From contig NC_084892.1 in NCBI RefSeq assembly GCF_958979055.1, positions 6,961,501 through 7,025,500 of the forward strand: DNA of 64,000 nt, given 5' to 3'. Below are positions 1 to 11,878 of the stretch, one piece after another (positions within the stretch are counted from its first letter, which is position 1; each line of letters opens with the position of its first letter). The notes beneath the pieces are model-generated. The model made no database searches and was not told the origin of the DNA. It worked only from the letters and a program-made list of their open reading frames with translations. The stretch is from Alnus glutinosa. Its lineage: Eukaryota > Streptophyta > Magnoliopsida > Fagales > Betulaceae. A program made the translations under genes and the position numbers.

Positions 1-924
1 AGAGGATCATAACTAATCCTATAATTTAGAAGATTGAATGCTTAAATCAAATTCTAAAAGTAAATTACAAATAATTCGGCTGTAAAGGCTCACATCTATG
101 TCAACTGAATCAGGCCCAAAAGTTAAAAATGTTTGGGCCATTAAGCCAGCAAGTAAGACAAAAATATAGTTTCTTGAATTACTCTAATTTAAAAAGGAAA
201 TCAATTTTGGAAGCCCAAAATGATCAAAAAATAAGAAGAAAAAGTTTGCTATTTTGTAAGAGAGGTATAACACATACATCTCTTGCCCATCTCCCGTTCA
301 TCTCTTTTGCAAATCTATTGTTGAATATGTAGAACGTACATGTGGGTCTCGTAAATTTGCATATCTCTTGTACGGAGATTGATAAAAGATAGAAATCAAA
401 TATTTCTTATTTTATACGTAGCCAATTAGAGATGTAAAGAATTGATAATTCATGTAGGGTTCGTTTGGTCTTGTGATTTTAAAAAGTGCGATTTTAAAAT
501 GTGATTTTTAAAAACGCAGTTAAGCCTTTGTCAAAATCGCATTTTAACCTTTAAAACTATGTTTTCAAAAAAGCACTACTTTGCCTACGATTAAAAAATA
601 AATAAACAAAAAACAATCATAGTTCCATACGATTCAATTTCTACAATTTGTTTTAAAATTACATTTTTTTTTTGTCTACAAAATTGCAATGCCGAACAAA
701 TCCGTAGTAGAGTATCATCTTCACCTAATCTAGTAATCTTGAAACCCCAACAATAGAAATCGAAACTGTACCAACAAAAAAAAAAAAATTAAGGAACAAG
801 GGATTCAAAAAATATATTTTGGACTTCAAATTAAGCCCTTTTTTATGCTTTTGACACCGATGAAGAATCTCAGCTCCGTCCATGCAACAAAAGGCTTTAA
901 TTCCTTTATTTTATTTTATTTTTG
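1..924. other. Gene-free AT-rich flank
   Basis: No coding region with recognisable protein similarity is visible. The stretch holds one MITE copy (457-703, listed separately) and homopolymer A/T runs. Short open frames here have no family motif. Confidence 0.6.
457..703 (+). mobile_element. MITE, GCGATTTTAAA family, copy 1
   Basis: The ends read GGGTTCGTTTGGTC and, inverted, GGATTTGTTCGGCATTGC. The body is rich in GTGCGATTTTAAAA motifs. The same body recurs at 53057-53370 and 54945-55260 in the same orientation, so this is a repeat family with three copies here. It is non-coding. I could not fix a target-site duplication, so the superfamily is open. Confidence 0.7.
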
Positions 925-1182
925 TTAAGTAAAAGACTTAATTCCTACTGGTTCATAGCTCTATGGCTTTAATAAAAGCCCCTTTTTTTGTAATCTTTCT
1001 TTTTTTAGACATGAGATATTTCTAGCTCTATGGCTTTAATAAAAGCCCCTTTTTTGTAATCTTTCCTTTTTTAGATATTTTAGCTCAAATACCGCATAGC
1101 TTTAATAAGAAGCCCCTTTTTATCTTTCTTTTTTTAGAGATAAAGTTCAGAGACCACAGTTTATTTTATTTTAGTGGATATT

Positions 1183-1219
<37 letters not shown>

Positions 1220-1237
1220 TTTTAACGAAAGATCTTA

Positions 1238-1601
1238 GGCCTTGTTTGGTTTGCGGAATGTCTATTCCATTAGGAAAAGGAATAACTATTCATGGGAATA
1301 GATGAAGGTGGAATGGAATAACTATTCCTATTCTTTTGTTTGGTTGTAACGGTGGAATAGAACATTGTATATGTATTCTTTTGTTTGGTACAGTGCAATA
1401 CATTGGTGAATGGAATCATATTATAATCAAATTTTCTAAAATACCCTTATAATACAAATATAATTTATATTCTTGAGGACATTTTTTTTTCTTTATTTAA
1501 GAAACATAAACAATCATACTATGACCTTTTTTGTTTTGTTTTGTTTTTATTTTTTTTCATATACAATTACGCTACAAAATGATTTATAAGAAAAAAAAAA
1601 A

Positions 1602-1632
<31 letters not shown>

Positions 1633-2018
1633 CACATACACACACACACACACATAATCATCATATCACCATCATAAAAAAATAAAAAAATAGATCATCT
1701 GCAAAGCCCTTTTTATTTTATTCTTTTTTATTTGTTTTCCAGCAACAAACATTCATTCTGTGCTTACAAAGTAAAATGATTTATAAGAGAGAAAAAAAAA
1801 AAAAAAAAAAAAAAAACATAATCATCATAAAAAAATAAATCATCTACAAAGCCCTTTTTATTTTATTATTTTTTATTTGTTTTTGAGTAACAAACATTCG
1901 TTCTTTGCTTACAAAGTTTTTCTCAAACCTCCGCAAGGCAATTGGAGTCCCCCCGATATTAAGAGGTACTCGTTTTGCTACGTTTAAGTGCATTCTGTAG
2001 GCTAAATCATAGGAGGAG

Positions 2019-2080
<62 letters not shown>

Positions 2081-2669
2081 GACTACCCCACAACAAATTA
2101 AGTTGGGTTGAGAAACAGAGAGAGGGGGATGAGAATATAATTGCAGAGATGGAGAAAGATATTGATGGTGCACTTGAGTGATGAATTTTTGAAATCAGAA
2201 TTAAATTCTTATTTTGTTTGCGAATTTTGAAATTTGACTTTTTAGAAAAAATTGAATAAAATATAATTTGTTTATAAAAAGTTGAATAAAATATAATTTG
2301 TTTTTTAAAAAATTGAATAAAATATGATTTATTTCTGAAAAAAGTAGAATTAAAATTATATTTTATTGTCAAAATCTCGTATCAAAACACACCATGAGTT
2401 GAGAAACAGAGAGAGAGAGAGGGATAAGAGACTTGGGTGTTAAGAAGGTTGGGGTTTTTGGGCAAAAGACGAATTTAATTTATTCCTATAGGAAAGGAAT
2501 AGGCATTCCACTCCTTTTTGAGTGGAATACCTATTCCTCTTCGTAAGGGAATAGCTATTCCGTGGGAATAACTATTCCCTTAAATAATATACAACCAAAC
2601 AAAAGAATAGCTATTCCGTAGGAATAGCTATTCCTTTCCATGGGTCTAATCCGCAAACCAAACGAGGCC
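1238..2669. mobile_element. PIF/Harbinger-like non-autonomous element (Tourist type), 1.43 kb
   Basis: Terminal inverted repeats GGCCTTGTTTGGTTTGCGGA (left) and GGCCTCGTTTGGTTTGCGGA (right, inverted) differ at one base. The element is flanked by TTA at 1235-1237 and 2670-2672, the 3-bp target duplication typical of PIF/Harbinger. The subterminal regions carry many copies of the palindrome GGAATAGCTATTCC. The interior has a degenerate tandem duplication of a poly-A plus CATAATCATCAT...CAAAGCCCTTTTTATTTTATT block (about 1573-1760 and 1770-1920). No transposase is visible. The empty site is preserved at 5371-5390 in duplication arm B. Confidence 0.85.
1591..1654 (+). repeat. Poly-A / CA microsatellite
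   Basis: An A run is followed by (CA)n inside the Harbinger-like element. A second A run lies at 1794-1816 and a third, followed by (GAA)n, at 2019-2079. Open frames across these runs are low-complexity artefacts. Confidence 0.9.
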
Positions 2670-3933
2670 TTAGTATTTTATTGATCAAAGCTACATATAT
2701 AGTCATAGATACAAACAATTTTTTTACAATAAAGTGCTATTTATGACTTTTATCTTCCGCTAACTCATGTATAAAAATAGTTAAAGAACATACTAGATTT
2801 AAGACAAGGATGATTAAAAGATATTATTTGTTATTTATATGTTGTTTATGTCAAATTTCAATTACCATCCATTGTTTTAGGATTTATATTCTATCCATAT
2901 GGGGTATAATTATACCCAAAGTATCTACATAATATCTAATTAGATCCAAATCACGTGCAAAGTTAAATAGAATTAATTTATTATTATACTTTATTTTATT
3001 TTATTCACTTTTTGTTCTTATTCGGCTTTAAAGAGGAAGATAAATAATTACAATTTTACGTAAGAAGTCTGACGTAATAGTTCATAACTAATTAAATAAT
3101 TAAAATCTTATAATTTTATTAGTAAATAATTAAATTGACCAATCACTTTTTTAATAAAGTAAATTATCATGTCAATTTATAATAAGGGAAAAATATACAT
3201 ATTTCCCTCAAAGTCTTAAATTACTACTCAATTGTAATGTCCCTTCCAAACTACTAATTATGTCGATGTCCCTCTCTCAAACTATTAAAAAATGTCAATG
3301 TTCTCCCTAAGACTAACAAAAAGACAAAAATGACCCTAATTGTTTTTTGAATAAGACAAAAATGTCCTTATAAATTCTGAAAAAAAAAACCTTAAACTAT
3401 AAAAAATGAAAACTAAAAATATTATTTCTTAAAAAACAAAATTAAAGAAAATTAAAGAAAAAACGAAAAAAAATAAAATAAAATAAAAAACGAAAAAGAA
3501 AGATATTTTTTTTAAAAAAAAATAACAAATGAAAAAATAACTGAAAATTATTTTTTTTAAAAAAAAAAACAACAAAAAAAACCAGTTTTTTTTTTTTTTT
3601 GTATAATTTTTTTACTTTTTATTTACTTTAATAATTTTATAAAAAATATTTTTGTTATTAGAAGGACATTGACATTTTTTTTTGTAGGTTAGGATAATTC
3701 ATTGACAATTAAATAATATTATAATAGTTTGAGAGAATTATTTGTATTTTTTCATCTCTTTTTTTTTTTTTTTGATATGTCCACTCAAGAGGGGGGAGGG
3801 AGATTCGAACTAGTGACTTCCATTTTATGAGACATGGTTCCCAATTAATTGAGCTACCCCATTGAGACATTTGTATTTTTTTTCCTTATAATAACAAGTA
3901 GCACTTGAAATTAAAAAGAAGAATGGAATTTCT

Positions 3934-4069
3934 GTGTGTGTTGTGTGTGTGTGTGTGCGCGCGCGCGCGCGCGCGTGTGTGTGCGTGTGTGCGTGCGTGC
4001 GTGTGTGTGCGCGTGTGTGTGCGCGTGTGTGTGTGCACGCGTGTGTGTGTGCGCGCACGTGTGTGTTCG
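3934..4069 (+). repeat. GT/GC compound microsatellite
   Basis: A (TG)n, (GC)n and (TG)n compound repeat of about 135 bp. It immediately precedes the 14-3-3 exon fragment and sits at the right edge of duplication arm A. Confidence 0.95.
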
Positions 4070-4083
4070 CTCCAAAGCCTCTA

Positions 4084-4168
4084 ATGGCTTCCCCACTGAC
4101 CAGGGAAGATTACGGCAAAGTTGGCGGAGCAAGCCGAGCGGTACGAGGAGATGGTGGAGTCTCCCCTG
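4084..4168 (+). pseudogene. 14-3-3 protein first-exon fragment (frameshifted)
   Basis: Positions 4109-4159 encode ITAKLAEQAERYEEMVE, the signature first helices of plant 14-3-3 proteins (family form AKLAEQAERYEEMVE). The ATG at 4084 opens MASPLTREDY, which resembles a 14-3-3 amino terminus but is one frame away, so a small deletion lies near 4108. After the match the frame reads SPLSKCVID and stops, without the normal FMEKV continuation. The fragment is a GC-rich island in AT-rich DNA with no intron or downstream exon. Its CT-rich flank (4220-4320, read on the minus strand) looks like a plant 5' leader. Gene capture by a transposon, or a retained exon shard, are both possible. Confidence 0.8.
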
Positions 4169-4439
4169 TCGAAATGTGTCATCGATTGAGCAGGAGGAGG
4201 AGGGGTGGCGTCTCCCCCGTCGGAATCCATAAGTTGCCGCAGGAGAAGAAAACCCAGAGAAGAACGCGCACAGAGAAGAAGAAGAAGAAGAAAGAATCTT
4301 TGAGAGAGAGATAAAACGGAAGAAAAGGAAGAAAAATAATATAATATTGATACATATGTGAACAGTGTAACGCCACAGGTAGTGTTGCACTGCTCACAAA
4401 TGCATGTCGAATATATTTTGGCGTTAGGATGCATAATCG

Positions 4440-5044
4440 GATGGAATTGTGTTTTTATGAGTTTGTTATCTATTATAGATTTACAGTGGGTTATACATAA
4501 CCCACTGTGAATGCTCTTAGCTAGTATACTATATGCTTATTGTGTGTGTATATATATATATATCAAAAAAATGACCTATAGATTATAGTTAATTACTATA
4601 TATTATACAAAAAAATATCAACATATAGTTAATTACATTTACTTAGTATATGTTAATAAATTAGATAATATGTTAGTTTATTAACTAACTAGTTAGTATG
4701 TTAACTAATACACAAACATATAAATATTAAGTAACATATATAACATATATTATTTAATTACTAATATACATACTTAAATTTATATAACTCATTTTTAGTA
4801 ATATATAAGAGATATGAACGAGCTAACAAGTCGGACTAACAAGCCGAGCGAGCGATCCAGTCGAGCTTTAAATAAACTGAGAGCCTCTATCAAGTTTTGT
4901 TGAGCGAGTCGGGTATGTATCACTTTCTAATCGAGCGGGTTTCAACAATAACGAACGAGTTTCTACAGTATCGAGTTCGAGTTCGGATCAAGTTAAATTA
5001 AACGGTTATCGAGCGAGTTATCAAACGGATTGGTTTATTTACCT
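4440..5044. other. AT-rich spacer with repeat fragments
   Basis: This contains the palindrome ACAGTGGGTTATACATAACC (from 4481), followed by the MITE-like end GTGAATGCTCTT. A GAGCGAGC-rich repeat (about 4805-5040) looks like a degenerate transposon end. No gene is seen. Confidence 0.5.
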
Positions 5045-5123
5045 CCATAAGTAAAAGACTTAATTAATACTAGTTCATAGTTCATTATTTGGGTCCACCT
5101 CTCCCCTCCCCCCTCCCCCTCTC

Positions 5124-5166
<43 letters not shown>

Positions 5167-6147
5167 ATCAAAAAAGAGATTTTTCTAGCTCTATGGCTTT
5201 AATAAAAGCCCCCTTTTTTGTAATCTTTCTTTTTTAAGATATAAAGCTCAAAGACCGCATAGCTTTAATAAAAAGACCCTTTTTATCTTTCTTTTTTTTA
5301 GAGATAAAGTTAAGAGACCACAGTTTATTCTATTTTAGCGGATATTATTTGTTATTATTATTATTTTTAACGAAAGATCTTAATATTTTATTGATTAAAG
5401 TTTACAAGTATAAAGCTCTTACATCACAAAATATAAAACTCTGCAAAATTATAATCACATTCTACGAGATTACATAGTTAAAGATACAAACAAAATTCTT
5501 ATAATAAAATGCTAATACTGTCTATACAAAAATAGTTAAAAAACTTATATGCTCCAAGCAGACTAAATCTAAGACAATGGTAGTTAAATGAAAAAGTACA
5601 CATATCCCTCTCAAAGTCTCAAACTACAACTCAATTGTCAATGTCCTTCCAAAATACCAATTGTGTCAATTTCAACTTTCAAACTATAAAAAAATGTCAA
5701 TGTTTCTCTTAAGACTAACAAAAAGACAAAAAGGATCTTAATTTTTTTTAATAAGACCAAAATTACCTTATAAATTCAAAAAAAATAAACTTAAACTAAA
5801 AAATAAAAATAAAAATGAAAACTAAAAAAATTAAATAAGAAAAAAAAAGTTAAAAAACAAAAAAGAAAGATTTTTTTTTTAAAATTTTTATTTTAATAAT
5901 TTTATAAATGATATTTTTATCATTTAGAAAGACATTGACAATAAATAATACTATAATAATTTGGTCCTTAAATGATAGCTCAATCAGTTAGAGACCACGT
6001 TTCATGATGCAGAAATTACTAGTTTAAATTTTTTGTCCCTTTTTGTGTAAACATGTAAAAAAAAATACTATAATAATTTGAAGAAATTATGTATGTTTTT
6101 TTTTTCTTATAATAATAAGTAGCACTCGAAAATAAAAAGAAGCAAAT
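5045..6147 (+). repeat. Direct duplication, arm B (carries the empty site)
   Basis: Collinear with arm A (925-3925) but only 1.1 kb long. At 5371-5390 it reads CGAAAGATCTTAATATTTTA with a single TTA, exactly where arm A has TTA, the 1432-bp element, then TTA. This is a related empty site and dates the Harbinger-type insertion after the duplication. A CT/AT microsatellite (5118-5165) is specific to this arm. Confidence 0.75.
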
Positions 6148-6570
6148 CCATTGATGCAAATGCGAGCTCACGTGTCTGTGTTTCCTTCCACAGAAACACG
6201 GCGCCTACTTTTTTTCCAATAACTGCTTTCAATCAGAAAGCATTTGTCTTGTACCTCCCATTCGCTCTCACTATCAATTTTTCGTTGACTCTTTTTGGTT
6301 TACTTTCTGCCGTTGTCACATGTGGCACGCGGGAAATCAAGGGGACCACAATATCATAACTTACAAAAGTCGATTGCGTAATTCTAGCGGGAATAAATGG
6401 ATTGTAAAACAATAAAAAATAAAAACATTTACTTCATTGCCTGGATTAATTCAATTTTATTTTATTTTTTTAAAAAAAAGAATTGATCAAATGAGTTAAT
6501 TCAAACTGTCATATCAATATTATAAAATAAAAATATAATTTCTATCATTATTCATAATTCAAATAAAAGA

Positions 6571-6735
6571 TAATAATGTTATATATCACACCACTATCCG
6601 AACCACTATTTTGACTTGATATTATCAATTTACCTTTAAATTTGCAATTATTAAAAGAGAAAAAAAATTAATAGTGAATTAACAATGTCACATCAATATA
6701 ATAAAATAGTAATAACAGTGGTGTGATAGTACTCT
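6571..6735. mobile_element. MITE, CACCACTAT...GTCACATCAAT family, copy 1
   Basis: Inverted arms ATATCACACCACTATCCG and, inverted, AGTACTATCACACCACTG enclose an AT-rich loop. Both arms contain the word GACATTGTTAATTC or its decay. A second copy is at 59627-59793. The element is non-coding. Confidence 0.6.
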
Positions 6736-6773
6736 AAAAAATAAGAGCATCTCTAGTAGACCTTTTTCATATG

Positions 6774-6882
6774 TAAGTGTAGAGGTAGCAAGGGGCTTGG
6801 CGAGGATTTTCTAAAAAAAAAAAAAAAAAATATTTGAAATTTTACCCGTCCTCCCAAATTAAAAAAGCTGGCTCCGCCCCTA
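6774..6882. mobile_element. hAT MITE, 109 bp
   Basis: The right end reads GGCTCCGCCCCTA and the left end TAAGTGTAGAGGTAGC, a decayed TAGGGGCGGAGCCAGC. Flanks are TTCATATG (6766-6773) and TTCATATA (6883-6890), a 7-of-8 match to an 8-bp hAT target duplication. The ends resemble those of the two 4.5-kb hAT elements in this window (18100-22575 and 31987-36578), so it may have been moved by that family. Confidence 0.65.
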
Positions 6883-7558
6883 TTCATATAGCCCTCAATA
6901 GCTAAATATAGCTATTATGAACCACTTTATCTCTCTAAGAGATGCTTTAAAATATAGCATTTTCATTCATTTATTTTGTAACAACGAGTTCACTATAACA
7001 TCTTTTAGTCTTTAAAAAATATAAAGTATGATGGATAATTGTTGGAATTTATATTAAAAAAAATAATAGTTAAAATATATATTTTTTAAATAGCTAAAAT
7101 AACTGTTATTGCTAAGGATGACTTGTAAACCACAAAAACTCGGAGGAGGAAGATGGATTGACCTTGATTCCATCCAAATTTGACTCTGCAAAGATCCTTG
7201 ATTACGTTAATTAAATTAGTTTTCAATGGGATAAGATTATATCAATTTTGGAATAATCAAAGGATGCTGTATAATTGTGGTGCTTGACTCTAGTTTCTCT
7301 CTTTTCAGGACCACTAGATTCGAATCTATCTACTCTAATACGTACGTTGGCCGATGCCTTAATTTGGTCATGGGGATGTGCTAGAAAAAGAAAGGGTACA
7401 GATTATATTAATACTAACTAATATTCCATATACATCTATAAAAAAAAAAAAAACTAATATTCCATATATAGTCACGGGATAATATATCTCCGATCCTGTT
7501 AAGTATTTTAAAATAAGAAAAACAAATAGATGAAGTGGATAACTCTCACCACAAACTC

Positions 7559-7559
<1 letters not shown>

Positions 7560-7619
<60 letters not shown>
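7560..7619. repeat. (TA)n microsatellite
   Basis: About 60 bp of uninterrupted TA repeat. Similar tracts are at 7999-8060 and 31771-31825. Confidence 0.95.
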
Positions 7620-7621
<2 letters not shown>

Positions 7622-7653
7622 TTGACCTGTATAAGAATTAACAATATTTTTTA

Positions 7654-7807
7654 AGAAATGCTAGAGGTACTAAATATTTTACTAAAAAGAGATGGGTACA
7701 AAGATGATGTGAAATTTATTTATTGAAGATAATTTAAATAATTAATAAAAAGAAATGCTACGGGTGCCCATCTCTTAGTAAAAGATTTAGTATCTCTAGC
7801 CGTTCTC
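7654..7807. mobile_element. MITE, GAAATGCTAGAGGTACTAAA family, copy 1
   Basis: The left arm AGAAATGCTAGAGGTAC, then TAAATATTTTACTAAAAGAG, matches the inverted right arm GAGAACGGCTAGAGATAC, then TAAATCTTTTACTAAGAG. A second copy is at 15848-15998. It has no coding content. Confidence 0.7.
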
Positions 7808-7997
7808 ATATTTTTTTGTTACTCTTGTGTTCCTTTGGTTAAGAATGATGTGACTTTTAAAACCATCACTTGTTTAAAATTTAATAGTGATCAATTAGAA
7901 ATTTAATGGTGATTTTAAAAGTCACATAATTTTTAGAGGGATAAAAAACAACAAATTAAAAGAGTGACTTGTGACTCTTAGCATTACTCATTTGACT

Positions 7998-8064
<67 letters not shown>

Positions 8065-8635
8065 TAGAAGGAAAAAAAAAAATTGTTTGGGCAATGAGAT
8101 TTACTGGATAATTTTCATGGAAACATTGAAGCAGCATAACTAAGTTTTGAAAATAACAATTTCCTAATTGCCTATTTGTGATTTCTATAACATCCACGTT
8201 ATAAGGATGTTGACATGTTATAAAGAAGGGAGGGATCATGTGCTATTCCCTTTATCAATAAAATATTTATTTATTTATTTTTGGATGAATTACAAGATTG
8301 AGAGGAAAAAGCCGACAGATTTACTCATATGCATAAAAAAAAAAAAGACAAAAAGAAAGAAAAAAGAGGTGTTCGGGTTCATTATCTTACATATTTTTTT
8401 GTCCATCTCCGTATAAAAGATTTCAAATTTATTATTGAATTTACGAGACTACATGTGAGTTCTACAGATTCAATAGTAAATTTGTAAAAAAATATATATA
8501 TATAAGAGAATGACACAAAAAATGTTATAAATATAACTTGTTTACAACTTTTGACATGTGTTATCAAGTCATCCCAATTACACATAGATACATTTCAAAA
8601 TTTATAAACGAGTTATTAAAAAAAGGAAAATGTTA

Positions 8636-8754
8636 TTTACACTACACCCACACAACAATGATACAACAACCCCTCACATAGAGTGAGCCCCACACACTAT
8701 GGAGCCTACCCCATGTGAGGGGCTGTTGTACTATTATTGTGTGTGTATAGTACA
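8636..8754. mobile_element. Short foldback MITE
   Basis: The arms TACAACAACCCCTCACAT and ATGTGAGGGGCTGTTGTA, extended by CACACAACAATGA and its inverse, form a hairpin of about 45 bp per arm. A decayed relative with GGGGCTCACTCTCATGTGAG lies at 24470-24550. Confidence 0.7.
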
Positions 8755-9088
8755 CCAATCAAATCCCTTAAAAAAATTATACGTACAACGTTCGGGAAGC
8801 AACCCACTAGATATTATCAAACTAAAATAAGCAATACGATATGATTAATGGGCTCTAGGTGAAAGAAATAGAATCAAAATGGTCGATAGAAGTGGATTTG
8901 AAGCTAAATGACAAGCACTATTTAACAGCGGATGGTTCATAATTGGAGTCTATCATCCTAGTGTTAGCAAGAACACGAAATTTACCAAACTTCCTTTCAA
9001 AGAATAATCTAAAATTCATCGTTGTTTTCTGTAGAAGAATAAAACTTATTCTTATCTCATGTGGGAATAAAGTGATTCTCCTTTTCTT

Positions 9089-9142
<54 letters not shown>

Positions 9143-11199
9143 TTTTCTTCGTCACTGAATAATCTCGTAGATCATTCTGGTTAATGGTCTGGAATCTGGA
9201 TATTCTTCCAAGGTTTGAAGGGTAAAAGCAATTTGAACCAAAGAGAGTGGGTGAGGACTAATCGATAAATATCTGAAATGGCAACTTGGTAAATTTTAAG
9301 AAAGACATGGGTAATAGTACAGAATTCGGCTGCTTGAAAGACGGCGCTTGTGATCTCAGAAGAAAGTGAAAGCGAAAACGACGAGGAGTATCAGATACGG
9401 CGTGAATCTGGTGCTCGGTGCTCGCGCTAGTAACGGTGACGTGAAAGCATATCACGGCCCAATCCCTATAGGCTATCTAATTTTAGGCAGTTATGCCCTA
9501 TGCGGCTATGCTTATCCAGGGAGATGGAGCTAAATATGGCAATATTCCCTAACTGTGTTTAGCAATTTTTTTTTTTTTTTTAATAGCAGTAAGAATTTAT
9601 TGATATTTGATGTGATATAAAAATGAATAAAATTATTTGGTAATGTGAATAAAGAAGAGGTTGACTTTTATTATAATTATTTTTAAGATAAAAAATAAAA
9701 GATAAATAGATATTTTTTTTTTTCAAAAGAAAAAAATAGTGGATTGCCAAACTCACTTGTCATTTTTTATTCGAAAAATTCGAAAAATAGAAGGTAAAAA
9801 TAATAACCTGTGAAAAAGGATTTCCATCGAAATGGGCCTTTTATTTGGGTGGAAAATCCTCTCTCAGTAGATTTGCTACTTCTCAATTTCCTGTCCAACT
9901 TTCATCTAATATTTTTTCAAATCAACTATTTGATTTGTTTTCTTTCGTATTAGCCCTACATATTCAATAGTTAAGTCTATTATTATTTAAAAAAAAAAAA
10001 AAAATTAGACTTGGACACGAGTGGAAGAAATAGCATTTTTCTCCCTCTCATATATTCATGGATAAAAAAGAGGGAGCAGTAATAATAAAAGGATCTCCCA
10101 TTACAAAATGATATATTATGCCAATAGAAGAGGAGAATGATACTGTATCAATCTCTTTCACAATTTGCTATATTCTATCATCAATAAAAGGAAGAAACAA
10201 ATATTGGATCAATCTTTAGGTTTTACCTTTTTATCAAAGTATTCTTCATTATCAAATAATTCCCTCCCCCCACTTCTGTTAATTTTTTTTTTTTGACACA
10301 ATGCCACATTATATCTAATAACTTTTGTGACGGTAAATATTGCACAATCAGCTCCCCACTCCACCACATCAAATGAATACCATTGTAGATTGTCACGCCA
10401 ATGATATGAAAAGGCACATCCTAAATTGCAACACCATTAAAAAATGTCCCATTATTAAATTACTAAATCTTGTGTAAAAAAAGAAAAGAAAAGAGTGAGC
10501 GAACGAGCGCCACCGTTTTGATAGGGTATATTTTTATGACATGGCTTTTTTAATGATATGTCATTGATGTAACGATCCACTATGGTATACGTATGACATT
10601 GTAAAGCTGATTATGCAATGTTTTAGTTCTGAATGGAGCTTTATCAATAGAAAATTGCCAATCGGATACCAAATTCCTAATGTGAATAGCATGAGATACT
10701 TTGGCCCAAAAACATTCATGAAACAACATTATTATATTAAAACCCCAACAATAAATTTAGAAACTCTACTATGTTTCTTATTGGGTTTTTATTTTTATTT
10801 TTATTTTTTTATTGAAATAACATACCCATTTAGTGTAATGATAGTTTTGACGAATCAGGATCCCTAAAATTCTTCTTATAATTAGTTTTTTCAAAAAGAT
10901 AAATAGTAAAACAAAGAAACATAGAATAATACTTTAAAGTCGATGAGTATTATTGTAAATCATATTTTATAAATAACAAAACAACCATTTTTATTTTGAT
11001 AATATATTTTTAATAGAAGACTTAATTATTTTTCATTAACGTGTCTATTCTGAACACCTAAAAATCCCAACCTCGTTTGTCTTCATATTTAATGGACCAG
11101 TATGAAAAGAAAACATAGAGGGGGACAACCTCGTTGTATATGGACTCAGTCATTCAAATAAAGATAAAAATAATTTTTTTAAAAAAAAAAATGAAGAAA

Positions 11200-11878
11200 A
11201 GAAAGAAAAAAGAATCTCTCGGAAATGGTTCTTCGGTAATTTTTAGGACTTATAACCGATGGCTTTCTGTACTTCAACGTCGGCACGAAGAAGAAGAAGA
11301 TAAATATTGCATCCTTTCTTGCTCTGTCTCTGTCTCTCTGTCATAAACTCCACCAACAATACCTCCACACTCTCTTTCTCTCTCTCTCTCTCTCTCTAGC
11401 TCAAGATCTTCCTTGCTTTCGGTGCTTTGAAAAGCAAATCTAAGGCTGCACTTCGTCCTCTCTTTTTTTCTTTTTTTCCCTGCTTTCACAAATACTCTCT
11501 CTCTCTCTCTGTCTTTTCACTTGGATCTCTATTCTCTCTGTAAAACACAGACCTCAAAGTTCCGTTTATTTACGGGCTATCATTATCTTCTAGCTAGGGT
11601 TTTTTTGGTTTTTTTTTCCCAGTCCCAGTAGCTTATGCTTTGGTTAAGCTTTTTGTGTCTTGGTTGCTTCCTTCTCAAGATCTTATCCGAGTCTGCTTAG
11701 TATTCAAGCTGAAAATTTCCCAAGAAAGTGAAAGAAAAATTCCACAGAATTTTCTGGGTAAAGCAGGGGGCGATTTGTATATTAGTTCCTTAGCATCAAA
11801 CAGTGCCATGAGCCTTGGATTATAGTCCACTCTCCAAGGGCTTTGGAAAAGAAACAGAGAAAAACAGAGGAGTGTTCC
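11200..11878 (+). promoter_or_regulatory. bHLH gene promoter-proximal region and 5' leader
   Basis: The leader is strongly pyrimidine-rich, with CT microsatellites at 11362-11398 and 11496-11510, as is common near plant transcription starts. I could not fix the start site; AT-rich promoter sequence changes to CT-rich leader near 11280-11330. Two short upstream open reading frames precede the start codon: 11635-11700 (21 codons, beginning MLWLSF) and 11808-11825 (MSLGL). Neither overlaps the main start, so they could lower translation of the main frame. Confidence 0.55.

Larger units (their letters stand above)
925..3925 (+). repeat. Direct duplication, arm A (expanded)
   Basis: This arm matches arm B (5045-6147) in order. 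Shared blocks are GTAAAAGACTTAATT, CTCTATGGCTTTAATAAAAG, the AGAGACCACAGTTTATT block, AACGAAAGATCTTA, the TACATATTTCCCTC to AAAGACAAAAA block, and the closing AGTAGCACTTGAAA. Arm A is longer mainly because of the 1.43-kb Harbinger-type insertion at 1238-2669 and a further unmatched stretch near 2830-3180. An internal foldback (about 3183-3745, arms ending in AAATATACATATTTCCCTC-like sequence) is shared by both arms. The layout is a local duplication or two copies of one composite repeat; I cannot tell which. Confidence 0.75.
6148..11199. other. Gene-poor 5-kb region
   Basis: Apart from the MITEs and microsatellites listed separately I see no convincing gene. Two spots are less AT-rich. One is 6150-6370, with GAGCTCACGTGTC and other promoter-like words. 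The other is 9250-9470, where a minus-strand frame (9455-9258, 65 codons) reads MICFHVTVTSASTEHQIHAV and on; I do not recognise it and it has no clear partner exon. Homopolymer T runs lie at 9099-9124 and 9566-9581. Confidence 0.5.

Noticed and set aside
1844..2372. Poly-Lys, poly-Phe and poly-Ser frames
   Set aside because: Translations of A/T and GAA runs inside the Harbinger-like element.
3825..4434. Several overlapping open frames on both strands (Cys/Val, Thr/His or Arg rich)
   Set aside because: Most are translations of the GT/GC microsatellite; only the 14-3-3 shard has protein similarity.
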